In this document: one piece after another, positions 1 to 7,428 of the stretch
Position numbering within the stretch: the stretch's first letter is position 1
Layout: every line of letters starts with the position of its first letter
Assembly: GCA_030699205.1 (NCBI GenBank)
Contig: JAUYJY010000008.1
Location: 1-30,704, forward strand
Reading direction: 5' to 3'
Source of the DNA: Candidatus Pacearchaeota archaeon
Lineage (GTDB): Archaea > Nanobdellota > Nanobdellia > Pacearchaeales > GW2011-AR1
DNA: 30,704 bases
The notes under the pieces: generated by a model
The model's database searches: none
Told to the model about the DNA's origin: nothing
What the model saw: only the letters and a program-made list of their open reading frames with translations
Made by a program: the position numbers and the translations under genes

Positions 1-28
1 AATAGCGTTCCAATTATCAGAATTATCT

Positions 29-48
29 ATATTTTGTCTTCTGCTATA
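29..48. repeat. 20-bp repeat shared with the region upstream of rpo10
   Basis: The 20 bases here are identical to 9252-9271, which is the distal arm of the second palindrome upstream of rpo10. It lies 50 bp beyond the uS9 stop codon, in the 99 bp non-coding tail at the window edge. No other gene is visible in 1-99. The rest of the element, if any, would lie outside the window. Confidence 0.6.
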
Positions 49-99
49 TCTCTCTATAATAAAAAACAGGTAAATGTTGAAAATGCTTAAACACTTTAA

Positions 100-507
100 T
101 TATCTCTTAGAACTCTGCCTCATTGCTCTTGCCTTCGAATCTCCAGGTTTGCAGGTTTCTTTTCTTCTCACATCAGCGACGAGTAAATGCCTGTCATAAT
201 TAATAAATGCATCCTTCAATTCTTTATTTTCAGTAAATTTCATGAGTGCCTTTGCAATGCCCAGCCTCGCTGCTTGCACTTGAGATTCTTTCCCCCCGCC
301 AACAACGCTTATTTTAACATCAAAATTAAATTTACCTAAAACTTGTTCGTATATTCTAATTGGTTCAATTAACGTCAATTTGTGAAATTCTCTTATTGAC
401 TGGTATGAATTTCCATTATAGGATATGTTTCCCTTCCCGTCCGATAATTCAATCCTCGCCACAGACGTTTTTCTTTTTCCAGAAATGATTACCTTTTTTC
501 TTTCCAT
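100..507 (-). CDS. rps9: 30S ribosomal protein uS9 (S9)
   Basis: Small-subunit ribosomal protein of 135 aa, the usual archaeal length, whose C-terminal tail reaches the P-site tRNA. The sequence shows the family opening (VIISGKRKTSVARIEL, near residues 6-21), the GGG-containing QAARLGIAKAL segment (about 70-90) and the conserved basic end finishing in SSKR. The ATG at 505-507 overlaps the uL13 stop by one base, so the two genes are probably translationally coupled. It is the last gene of the minus-strand operon inside the window. In many archaea rpo10 follows directly, but here it does not. Confidence 0.97.
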   Translation of the reverse strand: MERKKVIISGKRKTSVARIELSDGKGNISYNGNSYQSIREFHKLTLIEPIRIYEQVLGKFNFDVKISVVGGGKESQVQAARLGIAKALMKFTENKELKDAFINYDRHLLVADVRRKETCKPGDSKARAMRQSSKR

Positions 508-911
508 TAGATTTCTTTGCTTAACCTTTCAAGTTTAATTGTCTTAATATTCTTCTCCTTTCCCGAAACAATTTTTTTAGATTCTTTAAATTCTTCAGGC
601 ATTCCAGAGTAGCATTTCACATTTTTCAACGCATTCGCACCCCTTCCCTTTTTATATGGGAGCATACCTCTTATAGTTCTTTTAACAATTCTTTCCGGAT
701 TTCTGGGGAAGAAAGGTCCCATCAAGGACGCACCGCCTTTCTGCCTCATCTCTTTATATTCATTAATGATATTTCTTGTTTTTCCAGAGATAACTATTTC
801 TTTGCAGTTGACTATTGCAAGTTCTTTTCCAAGTAAGACCTGTTTTGCAGCATAACTTGCGAGCCTTCCAAGAATTGCATTTTTGCCGTCGATAACTACC
901 TTGGATTTCAT
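507..911 (-). CDS. rpl13: 50S ribosomal protein uL13 (L13)
   Basis: Large-subunit protein of 134 aa. It starts with the typical VIDGKNAILGRLAS segment (residues 6-19), followed by the AKQVLLGKELAIVNCKEIVISG core and the GPFFPRNPERIVKRTIRGMLP region (about 65-85) that is diagnostic of the family. Its ATG at 909-911 overlaps the eL18 stop in an ATGA arrangement and its stop overlaps the uS9 start, as expected for a tightly coupled ribosomal operon. Confidence 0.97.
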   Translation of the reverse strand: MKSKVVIDGKNAILGRLASYAAKQVLLGKELAIVNCKEIVISGKTRNIINEYKEMRQKGGASLMGPFFPRNPERIVKRTIRGMLPYKKGRGANALKNVKCYSGMPEEFKESKKIVSGKEKNIKTIKLERLSKEI

Positions 912-1279
912 TTTATTATTTTAATTCCCTCCGCGTTAGGGTTTTTCTTTATTTCTTCAAGAATATTCAGAATCTGAATTTTTTCTCCAATTAACTTTTT
1001 TCTTGCACTTTCAGAAAAATTAATTGCACAAATTTTTATCTTCTTATTTACACTTCCGACACCAAGAACATTTCCAAGAATTAGTGCAGTATCTCCCTCT
1101 TTTGTCTGAGAGCTTATTTCATTTAAATTTATTGATTTATATTTTCTCCTGCTTCCCGAAATAAACTGTGCAACTTTGCTCCATTTTTTTAATTTATTTG
1201 CAGCCGAAATAGTTTTAATAATCTCGTCGCTGCGTTTCTTACCTGTTCTTTTTTTAATTTTATTTTTACTAATTCCCAT
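908..1279 (-). CDS. rpl18e: 50S ribosomal protein eL18 (L18e)
   Basis: Archaeal/eukaryotic-type large-subunit protein, about 123 aa. The central block from WSKVAQFISGSRR through GDTALILGNVLGVG matches the eL18/uL15 fold, and the gene order (after rpo3, before uL13) is the archaeal one. I chose the ATG at 1277-1279, one base after the rpo3 stop at 1281-1283. A TTG at 1298-1300 is in frame, would add seven residues and has GGAG four bases ahead, but it would overlap rpo3 by 20 bases. Which start is used is unresolved. Confidence 0.93.
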   Translation of the reverse strand: MGISKNKIKKRTGKKRSDEIIKTISAANKLKKWSKVAQFISGSRRKYKSINLNEISSQTKEGDTALILGNVLGVGSVNKKIKICAINFSESARKKLIGEKIQILNILEEIKKNPNAEGIKIIK

Positions 1280-1280
1280 T

Positions 1281-1979
1281 TTATTTAAAATTCTTTTCAA
1301 AATTCTCCAAATTTTCTTTTAAAACTTCTATTGCTTTTTCCAAAATTTTATCACTATTTAAATGTCCAAAAGATTCGACAAAGACCAATAATTCGTCGCT
1401 GTCTTTTACCGCTTCCTTATCTATCATTAAAACTTCAGACGATTCTGCATCATTTAAGTCGCAGATCCATTTATTGCCTTTCTTCTCAGGCTTCATCGCA
1501 CCCCTTGCTCTTTCAATAATTGAATCTATTTTTACATTCCCACTCTTTACTTCAAGTAAATTTCTATAATAAACTAATCCTGGAACATATTTTGCATGTT
1601 CTAATCCCGTTCCAAGTCTTGCCGTCGCAGAAATTTCAAGTTCTTGCTTATCTTCTAAAAGTGTTATTGGGATTTTATCTAAAATTATTTTTGCAGCCCC
1701 TTTCAAATCTCCCGAATAAACGCTTCCAGGACCCTCCTTTTTTAACACAAGTTCTATTTCAGTCTTAGAATTCATCTTTACTTCTGTTTTTAGCGGAATA
1801 AGTCCCATTCTATGTGCCAAAACTTCATCATATAATGCAGAATCATTTTTAAAAATTTCAACTTCATCTATCGCAAGTGTTTTGACTTCCTCGACGCTTC
1901 TTCTGATAGCATTAATTAAACTATAATTCATTTCAGTTCTCAATATCATTTTTTCAGGTGTCTTCATGACGATTTTCAT
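1281..1979 (-). CDS. rpoD: DNA-directed RNA polymerase subunit D (Rpo3)
   Basis: Homologue of bacterial alpha and eukaryotic Rpb3; it dimerises with Rpo11 to seed RNA polymerase assembly. The N-terminal dimerisation motif NAIRRSVEEV (about residues 24-33), the EVLAHRMGLIPLK motif (about 52-64) and the inserted domain are all visible. There is a single Cys in 232 aa, so the ferredoxin-like 4Fe-4S site found in some archaeal Rpo3 proteins is absent. An in-frame Met5 is a possible alternative start. The gene lies between uS11 and eL18 in the usual archaeal order. Confidence 0.96.
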   Translation of the reverse strand: MKIVMKTPEKMILRTEMNYSLINAIRRSVEEVKTLAIDEVEIFKNDSALYDEVLAHRMGLIPLKTEVKMNSKTEIELVLKKEGPGSVYSGDLKGAAKIILDKIPITLLEDKQELEISATARLGTGLEHAKYVPGLVYYRNLLEVKSGNVKIDSIIERARGAMKPEKKGNKWICDLNDAESSEVLMIDKEAVKDSDELLVFVESFGHLNSDKILEKAIEVLKENLENFEKNFK

Positions 1980-2014
1980 ATTATTTAATAAAAAAGAGCC
2001 CTTTTAAACTTTCA

Positions 2015-2506
2015 CTAGACTCTTCTTCCTCTTTTCCCTCCTTTTTTCTTAGGTCCGCCCCTCGGAATTCTTGTAGTGTCAAGAACACCCAAAATTCTCA
2101 TCCCTTCTTTTCCAAGAGTTTTTACCGCCGCATGTGCTCCTGGTCCCATTCCCGGAGAATTTGTTTTCCCCCTCGTCCGAATATAAAGTGCATTTATGCC
2201 CACTTCTTTTGCCGCGCCCGCCGCTCTTTTTGCAACAAACATCGCAGTAGTAGGATTTGCTTTTAACCTGCTGTGTTTTGTAACCATTCCTCCGCTTATT
2301 CTGGAGATTGTATTTCCCGCAAGGTCTGTGATATGCACAATTGTATTATTATAAGAACCAAAAACATACGCGATTCCTGGAATTGATTCCTTCTCTTCCC
2401 TTATCTTTTTTCCTTCCGAATTTGAGTTTTCCAACTCTTCTTCATACTCTTGTGATTCAAATTTAACAGGTTCTAAATTCTTTTCTTCCATTTTTTCATC
2501 ATTCAT
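2015..2506 (-). CDS. rps11: 30S ribosomal protein uS11 (S11) with charged N-terminal extension
   Basis: Small-subunit platform protein. The conserved body starts near GIAYVFGSYNNTIVHITD and runs to the basic C-terminus with the RGGPKKKGGKRGRR tail; this part has the usual length. It is preceded by roughly 40 residues rich in Glu and Lys that typical uS11 lacks. I chose the ATG at 2504-2506 because GCGAGGAG lies about 10 bases upstream; an ATG at 2534-2536 would add ten residues and overlap uS4 by 38 bases. Even with the shorter start the gene overlaps the uS4 end by 8 bases. Confidence 0.95.
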   Translation of the reverse strand: MNDEKMEEKNLEPVKFESQEYEEELENSNSEGKKIREEKESIPGIAYVFGSYNNTIVHITDLAGNTISRISGGMVTKHSRLKANPTTAMFVAKRAAGAAKEVGINALYIRTRGKTNSPGMGPGAHAAVKTLGKEGMRILGVLDTTRIPRGGPKKKGGKRGRRV

Positions 2507-3044
2507 CTTTTCTTTTCTCCTCGCTATTTTTTTCATCTTTCAATTCATCTTCCGGATTATTACTTTCTTCAGTCTGTATTTCATTCTTTTGTTTTTTTAT
2601 TTTCTTTTTAATTGAAATCAAATTTTCTTCAGACACTTCTACAATATAACTCGGTGCATTTACAACTCTGTCTCCAACTTGTATTTTTTTATGCACTATC
2701 ATTTGTCTTGCTTGCCTTGCAGTATCTGCAAGTTTCTTTTTCCAGACTACGCTTGAGAGTCTTCTTTTTAATAAATCTTCTTTATTCAATGCAAGCACAT
2801 CTGCAATTGTTTGAACTTTTAATCCAATCTTATTTAATTTTCTAAAAAATTGACCTTGTTCATCTTGCCCTGCGGTAATAAGTGCTTTCGCCCGGTTTCT
2901 AAGATATTTAATTTTGGATTCAGTTTTCCAAATTTCTTTTTTATTTTTTAAGCCATACTGTTCAACCAATTTATTTTCTTCTAAAATTCTAGGTTTATCA
3001 TATAGTTTCCTTGGCCACTCAAATTTCTTTCCCTTTCTTATCAT
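2499..3044 (-). CDS. rps4: 30S ribosomal protein uS4 (S4)
   Basis: Small-subunit assembly protein, 181 aa. The N-terminal part (KKFEWPRKLYDKPRILEE, about residues 6-23) and the S4 RNA-binding domain (RRLSSVVWKKKLADTARQAR through HKKIQVGDRVVNAPSY, about 93-133) are clear. The last 30 residues form a charged low-complexity Glu/Lys/Asn tail. The ATG at 3042-3044 overlaps the uS13 stop in an ATGA junction. The archaeal order uS13-uS4-uS11-rpo3 is kept. Confidence 0.97.
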   Translation of the reverse strand: MIRKGKKFEWPRKLYDKPRILEENKLVEQYGLKNKKEIWKTESKIKYLRNRAKALITAGQDEQGQFFRKLNKIGLKVQTIADVLALNKEDLLKRRLSSVVWKKKLADTARQARQMIVHKKIQVGDRVVNAPSYIVEVSEENLISIKKKIKKQKNEIQTEESNNPEDELKDEKNSEEKRKDE

Positions 3045-3520
3045 TTTTTCTTCTTCTTAACCCCTACTGCAATTCCACTTCTCCTGAAGTTTGATCTTGT
3101 TCTTTGTCCTCTGACTGGAAGTTTAAATGAGTGCCTTATTCCCCTATAACTTTTTATTTGTTTTAGTCTTTTAATATCAAATTCTTTTTTCATATCCAAG
3201 TCATTAGAAAGTAAATGTTTAGACTCTCCTGTTTCTAAATCATTTCTCCGATTTTTTAAAAATTCAAAAACTTTTGCATCCTCAAGAAATTTTTCTATTT
3301 CTTCTATCTGATTCTTATCCAATTCCGCAATTTTAGACACTTTATTAATCCCTGTTTTTTTACACACTGCATTAGATAAACTCCACGAAACTCCCCTTAT
3401 TTTTGTCAGTCCAACGTATATATTTTTATTTCCTCCAATATCCTGCCCGGAGATTCTTACAAGTATATCTGCTTCTTCTTCTTTATTCTGGTTTTTCTTT
3501 TGTTTTTCTTCAGCTGCCAT
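3041..3520 (-). CDS. rps13: 30S ribosomal protein uS13 (S13)
   Basis: Small-subunit head protein, 159 aa, with a charged N-terminal extension of about 17 residues. Family signatures are VRISGQDIGGNKNIYVGLTK (about 22-41), the helix-two-turn-helix region, and the C-terminal SYRGIRHSFKLPVRGQRTRS block followed by a poly-Lys end. It starts 26 bases after DUF655 and is coupled to uS4 by a 4-base overlap. Confidence 0.97.
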   Translation of the reverse strand: MAAEEKQKKNQNKEEEADILVRISGQDIGGNKNIYVGLTKIRGVSWSLSNAVCKKTGINKVSKIAELDKNQIEEIEKFLEDAKVFEFLKNRRNDLETGESKHLLSNDLDMKKEFDIKRLKQIKSYRGIRHSFKLPVRGQRTRSNFRRSGIAVGVKKKKK

Positions 3521-3546
3521 TTTTTTCCTTATTTCTCTTCAGAGAT

Positions 3547-4086
3547 TTATTTTACAAACAATCTCTGTCGTGGGCCTTCCACAATTTCTTCCCAAATCCT
3601 TTTTTCTACGGCTTTTTTAGGGCTTGGGACACTTTTCACCCTTTCCTTTATTTCTTCAAAAGAAGAAAAAGGTTTTTCCCTTCTCGCAGTCATAATTTCC
3701 TGCGTGTGTTTTTTTCCAAATCCTGGCAGAAGCTCAAGTTGGTGCAATCTCGTATTAATTGCTTGAGCGTTATTAAAGAAATCAACGTATTCCTTTTCAC
3801 GCTCCCCAACCGTTTGTTCTATGAACTCCTGCAGTTGGATCTTTGCAGTCTCAGTCATCTTGCCTATTGGCAATCTTCCGACTATATAGTATATCTTATC
3901 TCTCTTTTCCGAGCCTATATAAACTTTTTCCTTTAAATTAATTGATGCTCCCCTAACCGGAGCAAGTTCCAACAGTGCAAAAAACTTTTCCCCCACTGCC
4001 TGAACTACTGCCCTCATCTTGCCTTCTAATGGATATCCATAAGGGAGGAAATCTAATACTATTGCAGTTTCATCTTTATTTGTCAT
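3547..4086 (-). CDS. DUF655 family helix-hairpin-helix nucleic-acid-binding protein
   Basis: Conserved archaeal protein of 179 aa without a firmly assigned role. The N-terminal half (AIVLDFLPYGYP, then a beta-rich region) is an OB-like fold in this family. The C-terminal half carries a helix-hairpin-helix segment (LHQLELLPGFGKKHTQEIM, about 111-129) followed by FSSFEEIKERV, a typical non-specific nucleic-acid-binding unit. A GGAGG Shine-Dalgarno lies six bases before the ATG. Its place after rpo4 and eL21 is the usual archaeal neighbourhood and suggests a transcription or translation role; that function is inference. Confidence 0.88.
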   Translation of the reverse strand: MTNKDETAIVLDFLPYGYPLEGKMRAVVQAVGEKFFALLELAPVRGASINLKEKVYIGSEKRDKIYYIVGRLPIGKMTETAKIQLQEFIEQTVGEREKEYVDFFNNAQAINTRLHQLELLPGFGKKHTQEIMTARREKPFSSFEEIKERVKSVPSPKKAVEKRIWEEIVEGPRQRLFVK

Positions 4087-4103
4087 TTTATCCTCCGTTA
4101 AGT

Positions 4104-4403
4104 TTAATATTTTTTAAGAATATCAAGAACCTCATTAGTCTCCTTATTATCTAAAGACACCTCTATAAAGATTTTGTTAAGATCTTCAGCATCTCTTGGC
4201 AGAAAGTCTATAATTTTAACAATAAATTCATCCTTCAACTTCATATTATTCAATGCCTTTAATTCTTCTTCCAGCTTTTTTGCTTTTTCTTCATTAAGCT
4301 TTCCAAATTTCTTTAAATAATCCTTAAGATCTTTATTCTCTTCAGAATCTTTAATTATTTCTTTTACTTCCGCAAGACTTAGTGGTTTCATTTCTAAAAT
4401 CAT
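4104..4403 (-). CDS. rpoF: DNA-directed RNA polymerase subunit F (Rpo4/Rpb4-like)
   Basis: Small subunit that pairs with Rpo7 to form the RNA polymerase stalk. The 99-aa protein is close to the family's typical length. It shows KPLSLAEVKEIIKD at the N-terminus, a helical middle rich in Lys/Glu, and an HRDC-like C-terminal part containing KIIDFLPRDAEDLNKIF (about 63-79). The ATGA overlap with eL21 upstream and DUF655 17 bases downstream are the standard archaeal arrangement. Confidence 0.92.
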   Translation of the reverse strand: MILEMKPLSLAEVKEIIKDSEENKDLKDYLKKFGKLNEEKAKKLEEELKALNNMKLKDEFIVKIIDFLPRDAEDLNKIFIEVSLDNKETNEVLDILKKY

Positions 4404-4669
4404 TTTACTTCCACATCCTTTATTTTCTTTAAATGTATCGGTTTCACGGAAAATCTCTTTTTCATCTCATAATCGCTAATTTCCACAACATATGCAGAAC
4501 CCCTCTTTTCAATAACTTTCCCTGTTCTCCCCTGCATTCTTTTAGGAACTCCGGGACTCTGTCTTGCGAGTTCTCTAACTATTGCAACAGAGTCTCCGTT
4601 GTTAAATTTCTGAAAATACTTCATAAATGAAAATTTTCCTCTATCTCTTATTCTTTTTCGTTTTATCAT
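4400..4669 (-). CDS. rpl21e: 50S ribosomal protein eL21 (L21e)
   Basis: Archaeal/eukaryotic-type large-subunit protein, 89 aa. The conserved FNNGDSVAIV opening of the beta-barrel (about 22-31), the GVPKRMQGRTGKVIEKRGSAYVVEI core and the KPIHLKKI end identify it. It is the first gene of the ribosomal operon. A TATA-like GTTTAAAAAG (plus strand 4690-4699) and a GAGG motif seven bases before the ATG give a short-leader transcript with a ribosome-binding site. Confidence 0.95.
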   Translation of the reverse strand: MIKRKRIRDRGKFSFMKYFQKFNNGDSVAIVRELARQSPGVPKRMQGRTGKVIEKRGSAYVVEISDYEMKKRFSVKPIHLKKIKDVEVK

Positions 4670-4689
4670 AGTATTACCTCATAATAACA

Positions 4690-4699
4690 GTTTAAAAAG
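4690..4699 (-). promoter_or_regulatory. TATA-like box of the eL21-uS9 operon
   Basis: Read on the minus strand this is CTTTTTAAAC, ending 20 bases before the eL21 ATG, the spacing expected for an archaeal TATA box with a very short leader. It lies just downstream of the stop codon of the zinc-finger gene. I see no other promoter-like gap within the ten-gene operon. Confidence 0.5.
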
Positions 4700-4717
4700 T
4701 TTTCCAAGCGATAAATA

Positions 4718-4927
4718 TCAGATAATTCTTCCAGAAAAATCGGTATTCCCCTGTCCCTCTGTAACGCTTCCCTGATATAAATCGCCTACTTTCTTTGCAT
4801 TATTCATATTGTCTTGAATTGCTTGAAACATTTTCACACCCCATACTCCTATCCCACACTTATCACACACATCTACAACCCTCTCTTCATCTAATCCAAC
4901 AGAACAATAAACACATTTTTTCACCAT
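4718..4927 (-). CDS. small archaeal zinc-finger protein, function unknown
   Basis: A 69-aa protein with two Cys pairs, CVYC (5-8) and CDKC (21-24), the layout of a treble-clef or zinc-ribbon knuckle. The following helix (VWGVKMFQAIQDNMNNAKKVGD) resembles a recurrent family of tiny archaeal zinc proteins with no assigned function. It has its own TATA-like stretch near 4965-4974 and sits alone between the ribosomal operon and the ABC exporter. I see no basis for a more exact function. Confidence 0.75.
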   Translation of the reverse strand: MVKKCVYCSVGLDEERVVDVCDKCGIGVWGVKMFQAIQDNMNNAKKVGDLYQGSVTEGQGNTDFSGRII

Positions 4928-4987
4928 CCTACTCTCTTTTAATTCCCCTTTTTAGATTAACCGCTTTATAAAATTATGGATTTCAAA

Positions 4988-6202
4988 CTATTCATATCTC
5001 AATGCATCAACGATATTTGTTTTACTGGCTCCCCACGAGGGAATTAATCCTGAAATTCCTCCAATGACAAATGCAAAAATAAGACTCCCAAATATTAGGA
5101 TTAAAGGAGTCTCAACGGCAAGTAAATTTGTATTTAAATTATTTATTGCAATATATTCAATTCCATTCCCTATTAAAATTCCAAAAATTACCCCGACAAT
5201 TCCCCCGACTAAACCAAGCAGTCCAGATTCAATTAAAAACAATTTAACTATCTCTGAATTTCTAGCACCAACCGCTTTCATAATCCCAATTTCTTTTGTC
5301 CTCTCAATAACTGAAGTATACATCGTATTTGCAATTCCCACTCCCCCGACAAAAAGAGAAATACTTGCGATTCCAATAAGAAATACAGTAATTATATCAA
5401 GAACATTTCCAAAACTTTCAAGTAATTCATCCGGAGTCGAAATAACAAAATCCTTAGTTTTTTTAGTAACGCCTCTTGTTTTTATTAGTTTGTTTTCAAT
5501 TCTTTCAGCTACTTCAAAAATATTTTCTCCCTCATCAACCTTTACAACAATCTGATCAACTCTTTCAGAAATTTTGAAGACTCTTCTTAAATCTTCAAGA
5601 GGAATTAAAATACTACTATCATCTGCGGGGTTTCCAATTGGTTTTGCAATCGCCTTAATTTCAAATTTTTCATTATTTATTTTTAATTTATTTCCCCTTT
5701 CTAAAGAACTTGAAAAAACTTTTCCCTCGCCAAATAAACTTCCAACCATTAATTTTCCAGAATCTCCTTTCTCTAAATTTATTCCTTCTTCTGCACTCCA
5801 AGCTCCGCCCTCTGTAAAGACATCCATATTTTCAGTAGGAACGCCAATCACCGCCAGATATTTTATTTCATCTCCAAACTTAACTTCTGCGTTGGAAATC
5901 ACAAAATAAGAATAATCCTCAACACCCTTTACTTTTTTAATTGTTTCAATATCCTTCTCTGCAAGAATTGTCCCGCCTACGCTTCCGGGAGGTCCTAAAA
6001 ATCCCGTTGCAGGAAAAATAAATAGTTTATCGCTTCCCAATGTTCTAAATTGCTCTTCAACAGCTCCCTGTAATCCGAGGGATAAACCAATTAACACAAA
6101 AATTGTTGAAATAGAAGCAATTATCCCTATTAAAGTTAAAAAACTTCTTAATTTTCTTTTCTTCAAATTTCTCAAGGCAAGAAAGAAATAATCTTTTATC
6201 AT
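4988..6202 (-). CDS. MacB/LolCE-type ABC transporter permease, paralogue 1
   Basis: 404-aa permease of the MacB/FtsX class. It has an N-terminal membrane helix (about 18-43), a large extracytoplasmic MacB-like core domain (about 44-265) and three C-terminal helices (about 271-296, 320-348, 365-392). The short cytoplasmic loop ERTKEIGIMKAVGAR (about 300-314) is the typical coupling segment. It is the last gene of the exporter operon, starting one base after paralogue 2 ends. The segment 276-337 is identical to paralogue 2 while the rest differs, which points to recent gene conversion. The two permeases probably form a heterodimer with the ATPase; the substrate is unknown. Confidence 0.9.
   Translation of the reverse strand: MIKDYFFLALRNLKKRKLRSFLTLIGIIASISTIFVLIGLSLGLQGAVEEQFRTLGSDKLFIFPATGFLGPPGSVGGTILAEKDIETIKKVKGVEDYSYFVISNAEVKFGDEIKYLAVIGVPTENMDVFTEGGAWSAEEGINLEKGDSGKLMVGSLFGEGKVFSSSLERGNKLKINNEKFEIKAIAKPIGNPADDSSILIPLEDLRRVFKISERVDQIVVKVDEGENIFEVAERIENKLIKTRGVTKKTKDFVISTPDELLESFGNVLDIITVFLIGIASISLFVGGVGIANTMYTSVIERTKEIGIMKAVGARNSEIVKLFLIESGLLGLVGGIVGVIFGILIGNGIEYIAINNLNTNLLAVETPLILIFGSLIFAFVIGGISGLIPSWGASKTNIVDALRYE
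5191..5379. repeat. 189-bp block shared by the two permease genes (copy 1)
   Basis: This stretch matches 6403-6591 with one mismatch by my alignment (A versus C in a third codon position, 188/189) and no indels. It covers the codons for the first C-terminal membrane helix and the coupling loop. The flanking sequence on both sides diverges sharply. Confidence 0.9.
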
Positions 6203-7420
6203 TTAATCTCTCAATGCCTCAACTACATTTAGTTTAGACGCTCTCAATGCGGGCAAAACCCCTGAAATAATCCCCACCATAAATGAAAATCCGATTGCTG
6301 CAATAATTAAAGGATACGAAATAATTACCTCAAATAAATTTCCTCCCAATGCCTGATTTGCTAATATAGACACTCCAAAGGCTCCTCCAATACCTATCAA
6401 TGCCCCGACAATTCCCCCGACTAAACCAAGCAGTCCAGATTCAATTAAAAACAATTTAACTATCTCTGAATTTCTCGCACCAACCGCTTTCATAATCCCA
6501 ATTTCTTTTGTCCTCTCAATAACTGAAGTATACATCGTATTTGCAATTCCCACTCCCCCGACAAAAAGAGAAATACTTGCGATTCCAATAACAACTAAGT
6601 TAATTATATTTAATATTATATTCACAGAATCTAATGTTTGTAATGGCGTTTCAACAGTAAAACTTTCTTCTCCAATCTTTTCTTTCCTATCTCTTCTTAA
6701 CTTATCTTCAATTGTTTCTCCTATTTCTTTTATTCTATCTTTTTCTAAAATCTTTACAATAAACAAATCATATTCCCCCTTTATTTTCAATAAATCTTCT
6801 AAATCCCCATTAGCCATAAAAATTACTCCATTTAACTGAAAAGTTGATGATGGTTTCAAAATTCCAATAATCTCAAATTCAATTCCATTAATTTTTACAT
6901 TTTTTCCGATTACAAATTCTTTATCAAAATCATCAGTATCTAAAAAGTTATTTCCAAGGATAATTTTTTTGTTATCTTCCCGATTAAGAAGAGTTCCTAT
7001 TTCAGTTTCAAGTCCCAGATTATCATAAACAAAATTTCTCTCTTCTTTTCCTTCAGGAATGTCGGTAATAAAACTAAATCCGGATATTTTATTATATTCT
7101 AAACTTGCAACCCTGATTAGTCTAGGTACAACTATATCCACTCCGCTTATTTCTTGAATTATTTTTAAATCATTTTCATTTAACTTTTTAATAACTGTGC
7201 TTCCCGGAGGTCCAAAACCTGCACCCTTATTCTGGACTGTAAGAGTATCTACGGAAAGGCCTCCAAATTGCCCCTCAATTGCCGTCCTTAAGCCCTGCCC
7301 AAGAGTAATCAAAGAAACAACTGCGGCAATTCCGATAAAAATTCCAAGCATAGTAAGCCAACTTCTAATTCCTCTGTGCCTCAAGTTTTTTAAAGCAAGA
7401 ACAAAATAATCTCCCAGCAT
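6203..7420 (-). CDS. MacB/LolCE-type ABC transporter permease, paralogue 2
   Basis: 405-aa permease with the same layout as its neighbour: N-terminal helix (about 20-43), extracytoplasmic core domain (about 45-270) and three C-terminal helices. The GFGPPGS motif near residue 68 is shared with GFLGPPGS in paralogue 1. Residues 278-339 are identical to paralogue 1. It starts 8 bases after the COG1361-like gene ends and abuts paralogue 1, so all three are probably on one mRNA. It likely powers export or lipid-level transport with the ATPase at 8388-9104. Confidence 0.9.
   Translation of the reverse strand: MLGDYFVLALKNLRHRGIRSWLTMLGIFIGIAAVVSLITLGQGLRTAIEGQFGGLSVDTLTVQNKGAGFGPPGSTVIKKLNENDLKIIQEISGVDIVVPRLIRVASLEYNKISGFSFITDIPEGKEERNFVYDNLGLETEIGTLLNREDNKKIILGNNFLDTDDFDKEFVIGKNVKINGIEFEIIGILKPSSTFQLNGVIFMANGDLEDLLKIKGEYDLFIVKILEKDRIKEIGETIEDKLRRDRKEKIGEESFTVETPLQTLDSVNIILNIINLVVIGIASISLFVGGVGIANTMYTSVIERTKEIGIMKAVGARNSEIVKLFLIESGLLGLVGGIVGALIGIGGAFGVSILANQALGGNLFEVIISYPLIIAAIGFSFMVGIISGVLPALRASKLNVVEALRD
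6403..6591. repeat. 189-bp block shared by the two permease genes (copy 2)
   Basis: Direct repeat of 5191-5379 in the same orientation, 1212 bp away, with a single synonymous difference. It lies inside the reading frame of permease paralogue 2. Confidence 0.9.
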
Positions 7421-7428
7421 TCAAACTC

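Noticed and set aside
1281..1979. Fe-S cluster domain in Rpo3
   Set aside because: Only one Cys is present in the whole subunit, so the 4Fe-4S domain of some archaeal Rpo3 proteins is absent.
3403..3936. Long plus-strand open frames opposite uS13 and DUF655
   Set aside because: They are antisense to well-identified genes, rich in Phe/Leu/Ser as expected for the reverse complement of Lys/Glu-rich coding DNA, and show no family motif.
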